This document shows, piece after piece, positions 44,826-53,057 of a stretch of DNA of 64,000 bases (positions are counted from its first letter, which is position 1; each line of letters starts with the position of its first letter). The position numbers and the translations under genes were made by a program. This DNA is from Coprococcus eutactus. Its GTDB lineage: Bacteria > Bacillota > Clostridia > Lachnospirales > Lachnospiraceae. The notes under the pieces are model-generated. The model made no database searches, was not told the origin of the DNA, and saw only the letters and a list, made by a program, of their open reading frames with translations. The DNA is taken from NCBI RefSeq assembly GCF_025149915.1, contig NZ_CP102278.1, positions 1,038,001 through 1,102,000 on the forward strand, in the 5' to 3' direction.

Positions 44826-45263
44826 ATGGACAAGAACAGATTAGTCGTGGAGTTTGGCAGTGATGCGAGGAACGAGTCGGTTGCGAGGGTAGTGGTTGCG
44901 GCAATGATGACGAGGATAAACCCTACACTTTGTGAGGTAGAGGATGTGAAGACAGCCGTATCCGAGGCAGTAACAAATTCCATAGTTCATGGCTACAGGT
45001 CAGGGACTGGAGTTATAACGGTCGAGGTATACATAGAGGACAGGACGATATACATAACAGTCAGGGATCAAGGCTGCGGAATAGAAAATGTTGACAAGGC
45101 TATGGAGCCGATGTACACGTCGGTCACGGATGGAAGCCGTTCAGGTATGGGATTTTCGTTTATGGAGGCATTTATGGACGGACTTGAGGTATTGTCGGCA
45201 CCAGGAGAGGGGACAGTGGTAAAAATGAAAAAGATGATCGGAAATAGTCAGGAGATGTATTGA
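44826..45263 (+). CDS. spoIIAB: Anti-sigma F factor SpoIIAB (serine kinase)
   Basis: A 145-residue GHKL-fold kinase that holds sigma F inactive and phosphorylates SpoIIAA. The N box is VSEAVTNSIVHGYRSG, the G1 box VRDQGCGIENV and the G2 box SGMGFSFMEAF. ATG 44826 follows CAAGGAGAGTAAAAAAT. Its stop overlaps the sigF start by one base (TGATG), which keeps the two at fixed ratio. Confidence 0.97.
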   Translation: MDKNRLVVEFGSDARNESVARVVVAAMMTRINPTLCEVEDVKTAVSEAVTNSIVHGYRSGTGVITVEVYIEDRTIYITVRDQGCGIENVDKAMEPMYTSVTDGSRSGMGFSFMEAFMDGLEVLSAPGEGTVVKMKKMIGNSQEMY

Positions 45264-45937
45264 TGACAGATAATCTTCAGCTGCTCAGGCTTGCAAAGGA
45301 AGGCGACATTACAGCGAGGGACAGACTGATAACTGAGAATATGGGGCTTGTGGTAAGCGTGGCAAAGAGGTACATTGGCAGGGGACAGGAGCTTGAGGAT
45401 CTTATACAGATAGGACTTATAGGACTTATAAAAGCTGTAGACAGATTTGATCTTGAATACGATGTTATGTTCTCCACATACTCAGTTCCGCTCATACAGG
45501 GGGAGATAAGGAGGTTCTTAAGGGATGACGGACTGGTGAGAGTCAGCAGAAATCTGAAAACGATACATTACAGGGCGGAGAAATACCGGCAGGAATACCA
45601 ACGGACAAATGGCAGGGAGCCAACTGTGGACGAGATATGCGCGAAGATAGGCAGTGATCCGGAAGAGCTGGTCATGGCAATGGAATCTGCGGTAGATATA
45701 TCTAATATTGAGGAGATGGGAGAACTTCAGACCAGCCGCCGGGAGGAGGAAAGAGTAGTGGAAAAGCTGTATGTGAAGCAGCTTCTGGACACCTTACCGG
45801 AGAGGGAAAAGAAACTGATAACATTGAGATATTTCGGTGAAAAGACACAGGGGGAGATTGGAAGGATACTGGGTATGAGCCAGGTTCAGGTCAGCAGACT
45901 GGAGAAGAAGATTCTGCGGGAACTCAAGCGGGCGTAG
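45263..45937 (+). CDS. sigF: RNA polymerase sigma-F factor, early forespore
   Basis: A 224-residue sigma-70 factor. Region 2 has ELEDLIQIGLIGLIKAVDRFD and MFSTYSVPLIQGEIRRFLRD; region 4 ends with GRILGMSQVQVSRLEKKIL. It directs forespore transcription including the spoVA genes that follow. The start is ATG 45263 (a TTG at 45260 is in frame) after CAGGAGATGTATTG. Order and coupling match the Bacillus spoIIA operon. Confidence 0.97.
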   Translation: MTDNLQLLRLAKEGDITARDRLITENMGLVVSVAKRYIGRGQELEDLIQIGLIGLIKAVDRFDLEYDVMFSTYSVPLIQGEIRRFLRDDGLVRVSRNLKTIHYRAEKYRQEYQRTNGREPTVDEICAKIGSDPEELVMAMESAVDISNIEEMGELQTSRREEERVVEKLYVKQLLDTLPEREKKLITLRYFGEKTQGEIGRILGMSQVQVSRLEKKILRELKRA

Positions 45938-46035
45938 AGTGCAGATGCTGGATAAAAAATGGAATATATTGGAATAATATCAGCCGTACACATGGACAGA
46001 CTATTCTTAGAGGAAAAGAACAGGAGTATAAGTGT

Positions 46036-46659
46036 ATGGCTGATTGTGTTTATTTAAAGCTTTCAGAGAGCTGTCTGGCTGAGAAGAAAAAAGTCAGAAT
46101 AAAGGATGTTGCCACGGTGGTCAGCGGTAATCCTGATGCGAAGTATGATATAGAGAAGATGGAGCTGGCGAGTTTTACTGGTACAAAGGAGCAGAAGGTG
46201 ATCTCTGTAATGTACATTATAGAACTGATACAGCAGAAATACCCAGAGCTGCAGGTGGAAGCACTTGGGGCGACGGATGTAGTGGTATATTACAGGACTT
46301 ATGATACCAGTGACAATGTCAAGCAGATACTGAAATTCATAATGATATGTCTGATAGCCTTCTTTGGCGCCGGGTTTTCGATCATGTCATATAACTCAGA
46401 TGTGAATATGGTGGGACAACTGGATGTCATGGAAAATATATTTGTGGGAAAGGCGAGGGAAGCCTACCCTGTGGCGGGAATAGCATATTCTCTGGGACTT
46501 TTCATAGGCATCATCATATTTTTTAACCACGGAGTCAAGAAGAAGTTCACAGATGATCCTACACCGCTCCAGGTTCAGATGCGCCAGTATGAGCAAGATG
46601 TCAACCAGACAGTTATAACAGATGCAGAGAGAAAGAAGGAGTGCAAAGATGCTGATTAG
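46036..46659 (+). CDS. spoVAA: Stage V sporulation protein AA
   Basis: A 207-residue SpoVAA: an N-terminal soluble domain (about 1-95, ADCVYLKLSESCLAEKK) followed by two membrane segments (about 99-117 and 147-166). It is part of the SpoVA apparatus that moves dipicolinic acid into the forespore and out on germination. ATG 46036 follows CAGGAGTATAAGTGT. A possible forespore-type promoter, GGATA and GGAATAATA with a 16-nt gap, lies at 45950-45979. It overlaps spoVAB by 11 nt. Confidence 0.93.
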   Translation: MADCVYLKLSESCLAEKKKVRIKDVATVVSGNPDAKYDIEKMELASFTGTKEQKVISVMYIIELIQQKYPELQVEALGATDVVVYYRTYDTSDNVKQILKFIMICLIAFFGAGFSIMSYNSDVNMVGQLDVMENIFVGKAREAYPVAGIAYSLGLFIGIIIFFNHGVKKKFTDDPTPLQVQMRQYEQDVNQTVITDAERKKECKDAD

Positions 46660-47065
46660 ATATGTTTTGCTTGCGCTGGCGTGCTTTGCTAGTGGAATAG
46701 CCATATCCGGCGGCTATTTTGCATTCATATCGCTTATAGGAATATTTCCGAAGCTGTTAGAGAAGGTCAAGGGAGCAAGGCATTACATGTTGATAGAGAG
46801 CCTTCTGGCGTTTGGAGCAACTCTTGCAAATGCGGTGTATCTGTTTGATATACCGGTGAGGGTAACCTGGCTTGGGTATTCTGTCGTGTGCCTGTTTGGA
46901 GGCATATTTGTCGGATGTCTTGCGGGAGCGCTCACGGAGGTGCTGAACGTGATACCGATTGCGGCAAGACGTTTCAGCGTGAGAAGAAATCTGCCTTACG
47001 TTATATATGCGTTGGCGGCGGGAAAACTTATAGGCTCCCTGATCAGTGTTGCCGTGGGAATGTAG
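46649..47065 (+). CDS. spoVAB: Stage V sporulation protein AB
   Basis: A 138-residue protein with four membrane segments, matching SpoVAB, including ALACFASGIAISGGYFAFIS and IPIAARR near residue 105. The start is ATG 46649 after GAAGGAGTGCAAAG; the longer frame from 46622 lies in spoVAA and lacks a site. Co-translated with spoVAA. Confidence 0.93.
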   Translation: MLIRYVLLALACFASGIAISGGYFAFISLIGIFPKLLEKVKGARHYMLIESLLAFGATLANAVYLFDIPVRVTWLGYSVVCLFGGIFVGCLAGALTEVLNVIPIAARRFSVRRNLPYVIYALAAGKLIGSLISVAVGM

Positions 47066-47113
47066 GGGAGTCTATTTAAATATAAAACAAATCAATAAGG
47101 AGGATCTTTGATC

Positions 47114-47563
47114 ATGAAATTTGAGCCAAATGAAAGCGATTACAATGAGTATGTGGAAAATGTCACACCGACATCCAGTGCCCCAAGAAACTGTCTGTGG
47201 GCGTTTATTGTGGGAGGCATAATATGTACAATAGGACAGTTGATATTTAATATATTGACAAGATTTGATGTGAAGGAGGATGAGGCTTACGCGTACGTTT
47301 CTCTCATACTTGTGCTTGCCAGTGTTATACTTACGAGCTTAAATCTGTACAAGAAGATCGCAAAATACGGAGGTGCTGGAGCCCTTGTGCCTATAACAGG
47401 ATTTGCAAATGGAGTGTGTGCACCGATAGTTGAGTTTCAGACAGAGGGCGAAGTATTTGGAAAGGGTGTCAAGGCGTTTACCATAGCCGGACCGGTCATA
47501 TTGTATGGTATATTTACAAGCTGGCTGCTTGGAATTATTTATTGGATCATCTCTATATGGTAG
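47114..47563 (+). CDS. spoVAC: Stage V sporulation protein AC
   Basis: A 149-residue membrane protein with SpoVAC hallmarks: AFIVGGIICTIGQ, KYGGAGALVPITGFANG and FTIAGPVILYGI. SpoVAC is a channel component for dipicolinic acid, opening on osmotic change in Bacillus. The start is ATG 47114 (or TTG 47108) after AAGGAGGATC. In Bacillus spoVAD follows directly; here it is about 4 kb away behind three unrelated genes. Confidence 0.95.
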   Translation: MKFEPNESDYNEYVENVTPTSSAPRNCLWAFIVGGIICTIGQLIFNILTRFDVKEDEAYAYVSLILVLASVILTSLNLYKKIAKYGGAGALVPITGFANGVCAPIVEFQTEGEVFGKGVKAFTIAGPVILYGIFTSWLLGIIYWIISIW

Positions 47564-47682
47564 ATAGATACGGATAACCAGTTAAAAAATGGGCTTTTTA
47601 CTAAAGAGATGTTGACTTTGGTAAAAAAAACAACATAATGATGTATAGACAAAAGACGATGGTTTGTGAGGATGATAGTTGT

Positions 47683-48069
47683 ATGAAAAAAATATTTGCC
47701 ATGAACCTGCCGGCTGACAAAGAGACGGTGGTTAAAGAGATATGTGGTGTACTTGGAGCTGTGTACGAGACAATTGACAGTGGCTGCGGTATGGTGAAGG
47801 TGTCAGATATTCTAGACGGTGTGGAATATACCGGCGCTACCGGTTTGAAAGAAAGTGACAGCCGAAAACTCAACATGGAGATGGTGGTATTTGCCGGGAT
47901 AAGCAGCCGTGAACTGGATATATTCCTCGACAGGTACAGGAAGTCCGGGGTGGCGCCGATAGCACTCAAATCGGTGGCTACGGACACGAACAGGACATGG
48001 ACAGTGGAGAAGCTCTATTCGGAGCTTGCGAAGGAATATCTGTTTTATAAGATGCATGGCAGAAAATAG
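47683..48069 (+). CDS. DUF3783 domain-containing protein
   Basis: A 128-residue soluble protein. The C-terminal part (from about 60) matches DUF3783, with MVVFAGISSRELDIFLDRYRKS and TWTVEKLYSELAKEYLF. The function is unknown. The start is set at ATG 47683, behind GAGG at about 11 nt; ATG 47641 is possible. The gene lies between spoVAC and the VanW-family gene. Confidence 0.8.
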   Translation: MKKIFAMNLPADKETVVKEICGVLGAVYETIDSGCGMVKVSDILDGVEYTGATGLKESDSRKLNMEMVVFAGISSRELDIFLDRYRKSGVAPIALKSVATDTNRTWTVEKLYSELAKEYLFYKMHGRK

Positions 48070-48131
48070 GATAAATCATTTGTATACTGGACAAAAGATA
48101 AAGTACAACATACGATAATGAGGATGAGAAT

Positions 48132-49895
48132 ATGGAAGACAGGAGACCCAGAAATTCAGGGAACAAACCGGTGAGACCGGCGAATGATTCCCAAAAACGA
48201 GGCGGGATGACTGACAGCCAGCGGATGGAGCTACAGCGGATGAGAACCCGCAGACAAAAATTACAGAGACAGTATAAGATAGTGAGCTGGATACTTACAG
48301 GTATATTTGTCGTTATATTATATGCGGTCATATGCCTTATAATTGGAAACAGAAAGTTCTATGACAAGACCAGCATAAATGGCATAGACGTTGGAAAGAT
48401 GAAGCCCACGGAAGCCGCCAGACTGGTCAGCAACCAGTACGACAGGGATTACAGCAGCGCCAGCGTCAGGATTGAATTAAACGGACAGAGATACACGTTG
48501 AATATATCTGAAGCTCTCGACAGAGATTCATACAGTTCAGTCAAGGATATTCAGGACAGAACTCACAGGTTCTGGATAAGAGGATATGGTTTCCTGAAAT
48601 CGAAGATTGGTGGAACTGATTACAATATATATCCGGAGATCGGAGATGCACAGAAGCTGAAGAAGCTCGTGGAAAGCAGCGATATCATGAAGGCAGATCT
48701 GAGCAGGGAGGATGGCTACAAGATAGATAATGACAAGCTTATCCTCACGAAGGGCAAGGGTAGCTATGCCGTGGATGTGGATAAACTTGTCAGGACCATA
48801 AGCAGACAGACCGGCAAGGGCGATTACGACACGGTCATAAAGTGCCCGGAAAAACAGTCGGACGTTGACATGGATGCGCTTTATGAAAAGATACACTGTG
48901 AACCGCAGGATCCTACGCTGGATCCCGACGATGACTATAAGGTCATAGAGGCAAAGGACGGAGTAGATTTTGATCTGGATGCGGCTAAAATGGCTCTGAG
49001 TGGGGCAAAGTCAGGGGAGAAGGTTGAGATACCTCTTGTACTTACAAGCGCTGATCTGACGACAGCAGAGTATGAGAAGCTTCTGTTTAGGGATCAGATA
49101 AGCAGTTATTCCACTGAGGTTGATGGATCTGACAACAGAAAGACAAATGTCAAGCTTGCGGCTCAGTATTGTGATGGAACGATACTCATGCCAGGAGAGT
49201 CATTTTCCTACAACCTGGGAGTTGGAGAACTCACTGAGGAGAGAGGCTTCCTTCCTGGACCTTCATATGCAGACGGAGAGTCGGTTCTGGATATGGGAGG
49301 TGGAATATGTCAGGTATCGTCAACCCTCTACATGGCTTGCCTTTATGCCAATTTGGAGATAGATGAGAGACATTGTCATCCATATCCTGCATCTTACGTG
49401 CCTGCGGGACTTGACGCAACAGTTGCTTGGGGAGGCTGTGATTTTGTGTTTACAAACGATACAGACTATCCGATAAAGATAACGACTACATATGATGGAT
49501 ATTCCACATCATGTACGATATGGGGAACTGTCACTGAGCCATTCAGCGTGGAACTCTACACTGAAACTCTTGAGACTGAGCCATATGAGACGAAGTACGA
49601 GCTTGACAAGAGCCTAGGAAAGGATGAACAGATCCTCGATACTACAGGAATAGAGGGACTTACGATCCAGTCATACAGAAGAGTGTATGATGGTGAGGGC
49701 AATGTTATATCGGATAATCCTGAGGCTGTGAGCGTGTACTCCGTCAGGGACGAAGTATATAAGGTCGGTAAATTGCCAAAGAAGGCTAAGAATGATGATA
49801 AGTCCGGCGATAAGACGACGGACGATTCAGGAGAAAAGACGGAGTCAGACTATGACGAGGATTCAGAAGAATCGTCCACATCGGAACAATTGTAG
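48132..49895 (+). CDS. VanW family protein with peptidoglycan-binding-like domain
   Basis: A 587-residue single-pass membrane protein: basic N-terminus, membrane segment at about 54-77, a YoaR/PG_binding_4-like region (about 85-300), then the VanW domain (about 325-480) with PGESFSYNLGVGELTEERGF, DMGGGICQVSSTLY and HCHPYPASYVP. A G5-like stretch may follow. It is extracytoplasmic; the biochemical role of VanW proteins is not settled. The C-terminal Ser/Glu/Asp tail stops at 49895. The -1 frame continues the same composition to a stop at 49972, hinting at a frameshifted tail. Confidence 0.9.
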   Translation: MEDRRPRNSGNKPVRPANDSQKRGGMTDSQRMELQRMRTRRQKLQRQYKIVSWILTGIFVVILYAVICLIIGNRKFYDKTSINGIDVGKMKPTEAARLVSNQYDRDYSSASVRIELNGQRYTLNISEALDRDSYSSVKDIQDRTHRFWIRGYGFLKSKIGGTDYNIYPEIGDAQKLKKLVESSDIMKADLSREDGYKIDNDKLILTKGKGSYAVDVDKLVRTISRQTGKGDYDTVIKCPEKQSDVDMDALYEKIHCEPQDPTLDPDDDYKVIEAKDGVDFDLDAAKMALSGAKSGEKVEIPLVLTSADLTTAEYEKLLFRDQISSYSTEVDGSDNRKTNVKLAAQYCDGTILMPGESFSYNLGVGELTEERGFLPGPSYADGESVLDMGGGICQVSSTLYMACLYANLEIDERHCHPYPASYVPAGLDATVAWGGCDFVFTNDTDYPIKITTTYDGYSTSCTIWGTVTEPFSVELYTETLETEPYETKYELDKSLGKDEQILDTTGIEGLTIQSYRRVYDGEGNVISDNPEAVSVYSVRDEVYKVGKLPKKAKNDDKSGDKTTDDSGEKTESDYDEDSEESSTSEQL

Positions 49896-49955
49896 ATAGA
49901 TCAGATGAGACTTCCAGTGACGGAACATCGGAGAGTTCATCAGAAGATAGTGCAG

Positions 49956-49983
49956 AAGCTGTATCGGAATGATACAGCTTTTG
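49956..49983. terminator. Terminator between convergent VanW and ClC genes
   Basis: AAGCTGTATC pairs with GATACAGCTT around GGAAT and is followed by TTGTTT. It lies 1 nt from the ClC stop and may act in both directions. Confidence 0.7.
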
Positions 49984-49984
49984 T

Positions 49985-51337
49985 TTACTCTACATCGTCA
50001 GCGTCATCTTCACGGATTCTGAGAAATCCCTCCAGAAATCCCGGTTCTTTAGTCCGTATTTCCTGGTTGGTATAGAGATTCACATAGTGAGGACGGAGCT
50101 TGGAGTAGATGATCTTCTGTTCGTTGTACAGGCTGTAGTAGCCGGACAGCATATAGCTGACGGCGCAGCCGATGGTGAAGAACATGATGCCGTTTGCACC
50201 AAAAAGCTCGATACTCAGGAACAGTGAGGTGAGAGGGCAGTTTACAACTCCGCAGAAGAAGCAGACCATTCCGAGAGCCGCTGCAAATCCTGGATCCATT
50301 CCCATGAGGCCTCCGGCTACACAGCCAAATGTGGCACCAACGAAGAATGACGGAACAATCTCACCACCTCTGAAACCGCAGCCTATCGTTATGGCTGTAA
50401 ACAGCGCTTTCAGAAGGAAAGCCGCTGGCTGGGCATTTCCATTTAACGCTTTGGCAATGATATTCATACCGGTACCGTTGTAATCTGTTGTTTTTAAGAC
50501 TATGTTCAGGAGTACAAGCATTAAACCACCCGCAAACACGCGTAGATACTGATTCTTAAAATATTTTCTGAACAGCTTGTGTACTATGGTCATAAATATG
50601 CAGAACAGACTGCTCAAAATGGCGCAGAGGATCGCAAGTCCTATGACTTTAAGCACCATGACAACATCTATGGATGAAGGTATCCCGGTGATATCGTAAT
50701 GCTCATGGACGACGTGCAGCTTTTGGGTTATGGCGTAGGATATAACGGATGAGAACAGACACGGAACGAATGCACAATAGTACAGTATTCCTATACTGAT
50801 GACCTCCATGCTGAATAGGGCGGCTGTTATAGGCGTTCCGAACAGCGCAGAGAATACTGCACTCATACCACACAGAGTCAGTATGTGCTTATCGCTCTCA
50901 TCTAGTTTAAGGATCTTTCCTATTGATACACCGATACTTCCACCGATCTGGAGAGCGGCACCCTCACGGCCGGAGGAGCCTCCGAACAAATGTGTTATAA
51001 CCGTTGACACAAATATGAGCGGAGCCATACGCGAGGGAATCTCGTTCTCCACACTTCTGATGGAACCAATTACGAGGTTCGTGCCTTTGGAATGTCTGAT
51101 TCCGCATATGCGATAGATAAATACGATCACAACGCCCGCCAGAGGAAGAAAATATATGATCGGATGGTGACTTTCCCTGAAGCCGGTTGCGTACTCAACA
51201 CAGATGTGGAATGCGGTTCCCACAAGTCCGCATATCGTACCCATGATCAGTGAAAAAATAATCCATTTTATAAATGTCTTTGTATATCTGATGCACCTGT
51301 TAAAACAGTTTATCCAATATTCCTTTGTAAATTCCAC
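49985..51337 (-). CDS. ClC family chloride channel / anion-proton antiporter
   Basis: A 450-residue CLC protein with about ten to twelve membrane helices. The central motif is GSSGREGAALQIG with the gating glutamate at E125. The usual GSGIP anion-binding motif is replaced by KGTNLVI at about 84-90, as happens in divergent CLCs including some fluoride exporters. No CBS domains are present; the end is acidic (EDDADDVE). ATG 51337 follows GGAGATTTATTG. The gene is antiparallel and sits inside the otherwise co-directional spoVA region. Chloride versus fluoride specificity cannot be decided here. Confidence 0.92.
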   Translation of the reverse strand: MEFTKEYWINCFNRCIRYTKTFIKWIIFSLIMGTICGLVGTAFHICVEYATGFRESHHPIIYFLPLAGVVIVFIYRICGIRHSKGTNLVIGSIRSVENEIPSRMAPLIFVSTVITHLFGGSSGREGAALQIGGSIGVSIGKILKLDESDKHILTLCGMSAVFSALFGTPITAALFSMEVISIGILYYCAFVPCLFSSVISYAITQKLHVVHEHYDITGIPSSIDVVMVLKVIGLAILCAILSSLFCIFMTIVHKLFRKYFKNQYLRVFAGGLMLVLLNIVLKTTDYNGTGMNIIAKALNGNAQPAAFLLKALFTAITIGCGFRGGEIVPSFFVGATFGCVAGGLMGMDPGFAAALGMVCFFCGVVNCPLTSLFLSIELFGANGIMFFTIGCAVSYMLSGYYSLYNEQKIIYSKLRPHYVNLYTNQEIRTKEPGFLEGFLRIREDDADDVE

Positions 51338-51572
51338 AATAAATCTCCATTTCTACACATGTACTTTTCTATTTAACGTCTCTGGTAATGTTAAAGCATA
51401 CATGGCTTTTTGTCCAGTACTGGTTGATGGCGTATTCCTTTTCTGACATAAAATACCATGATGAAAATTTAAAATTCAGGGAAATATAGTATCAGAGACA
51501 GATATGCATATCAGTAAGGAGATATAAAAAATCTTCAAAACTGAATCGCCGAGCGAAAGGGAGTTGCGGAGT

Positions 51573-52601
51573 ATGAAGGAAAAGGTAGGAAAGCAGAGTT
51601 TAAAATTTGAAAATGCGCCCTATATCATAGGAGCCGCATCTGTTGCGGGGCCCAAGGAGATAGACGGTCCTATGGCAAGGTATTTTGACAGGGTGAGCGA
51701 GGATCCGACATTTGGAAAGGATTCCTGGGAAGAGGGAGAGAGCGAGATGGTGAGACAGGCGGTGATGCTTGCCATACAGAAGGCTGGAGTGAATAAGGAC
51801 GACATAAGATATGTATTTGCCGGGGATCTGCTTGGACAGCTCATAGCATCCACATTTGGAATAAAGGATATGGAGATACCGGTATTCGGTCTGTATGGGG
51901 CGTGTTCAACGTGCGGAGAGGCGTTGTCACTGGCAGCTATGACAGTTGCTGCAGGGTATGCTGACAATGTTGTGGCGGAGGCATCCAGTCACTATGGAAG
52001 CGCAGAAAAGCAGTTCAGGTTTCCCCTCGAATATGGAAACCAGCGGCCCCTGTCAGCTACCTGGACGGTTACCGGAAGCGGAGCCTTTGTGGTGTCGGAC
52101 AGAGAGTCGGAAGTATGTATAAAGGGCATAACAACAGGACGGATAGTAGATTATGGAGTTAAGGATTCACTCAATATGGGGGCGTGTATGGCGCCAGCTG
52201 CTGCGGATGTGATATATCAGAATCTGCAGGACTTTGATATCGAGCCGACATACTATGACAGGATAATAACAGGCGATCTAGGAAAGGTCGGAAAAAAGAT
52301 CCTTACAGATCTACTCAAGATGAACCAGGTTGACATATCGGACAATCATATGGATTGCGGCATAGAGATATTTGACAATGAGGAACAGGACACACATTCA
52401 GGTGGCTCCGGATGCGGCTGCTCTGCCACGGTGCTGGCTGGTTATATATTGAAGAAGGTCAGCTCCGGGGAGTGGAAGAGGGTTCTGTTTGTGCCGACAG
52501 GTGCGCTTCTCTCAACAGTGAGTTTCAATGAGGGGCAGACGATTCCGGGAGTTGCACATGCTGTGGTGATAGAACATCATGAAATGTCGAAAGGAAAATG
52601 A
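51573..52601 (+). CDS. spoVAD: Stage V sporulation protein AD
   Basis: A 342-residue thiolase-fold protein that binds dipicolinic acid on the SpoVA complex. It has the SpoVAD opening FENAPYIIGAASVAGPKEIDG, the active-like GLYGACSTCGEALSLAA and the closing VPTGALLSTVSFNEGQTIPG. Length is typical. The start is ATG 51573 behind GGGAGTTGCGGAGT (the TTG at 51564 is in frame). The ~235-nt upstream region is shared with the divergent ClC gene and would need its own promoter. Confidence 0.96.
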   Translation: MKEKVGKQSLKFENAPYIIGAASVAGPKEIDGPMARYFDRVSEDPTFGKDSWEEGESEMVRQAVMLAIQKAGVNKDDIRYVFAGDLLGQLIASTFGIKDMEIPVFGLYGACSTCGEALSLAAMTVAAGYADNVVAEASSHYGSAEKQFRFPLEYGNQRPLSATWTVTGSGAFVVSDRESEVCIKGITTGRIVDYGVKDSLNMGACMAPAAADVIYQNLQDFDIEPTYYDRIITGDLGKVGKKILTDLLKMNQVDISDNHMDCGIEIFDNEEQDTHSGGSGCGCSATVLAGYILKKVSSGEWKRVLFVPTGALLSTVSFNEGQTIPGVAHAVVIEHHEMSKGK

Positions 52602-52602
52602 T

Positions 52603-52959
52603 ATGGATTATATAAAAGCTTTTGTGATAGGTGGAGTGATATGCGCACTTGCGCAGATCCTTATGGACAAGACTAAGCTGATGCCAGGCAGGATCATGGT
52701 GATCCTGGTGTGCTCAGGTGTAGTTCTCGGAGCACTTGGACTTTATGAGCCGATATTGAAGTATGCGGAGTGTGGTGCCTCAGTACCTCTTACGGGATTT
52801 GGTTACAACCTGTGGAAGGGTATAACGGAGGCGGTTGACAAAGATGGTTTCATAGGACTTTTCAGGGGCGGATTTCAGATGGCTGCGGTTGGCAGTTCAG
52901 CAGCGCTGATATTTGGTTATCTGGCTTCACTGATATTTAAACCGAAGATGACAAAATAA
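52603..52959 (+). CDS. spoVAE: Stage V sporulation protein AE (SpoVAEb type)
   Basis: A 118-residue membrane protein with three to four segments. It starts MDYIKAFVIGGVICALAQ and carries KYAECGASVPLTGFGYNLWKG, typical of SpoVAE and distantly like SpoVAC. The start is ATG 52603, one base after the spoVAD stop, with GAAAGGAAAATG upstream. It is the last spoVA gene here; spoVAF and gerA-like genes do not follow. Confidence 0.94.
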   Translation: MDYIKAFVIGGVICALAQILMDKTKLMPGRIMVILVCSGVVLGALGLYEPILKYAECGASVPLTGFGYNLWKGITEAVDKDGFIGLFRGGFQMAAVGSSAALIFGYLASLIFKPKMTK

Positions 52960-52986
52960 TGGTATTTAGTTAGCATTTGATAAAAT

Positions 52987-53026
52987 AAAAAAGTCCTGCC
53001 ACAATGATCGTGGCAGGACATATTTT
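52987..53026. terminator. Bidirectional terminator between spoVAE and the class A PBP
   Basis: GTCCTGCCAC pairs with GTGGCAGGAC around a 7-nt loop, with AAAAAA before and ATTTTT after, so it can end both convergent transcripts. Confidence 0.88.
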
Positions 53027-53057
53027 TATATCGATATTGAGCAGATCATCAGAAGCA

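Noticed and set aside
51338..51572. Fluoride riboswitch upstream of the ClC gene
   Set aside because: I looked on the minus strand for the conserved GGNGAUGG core and did not find it.
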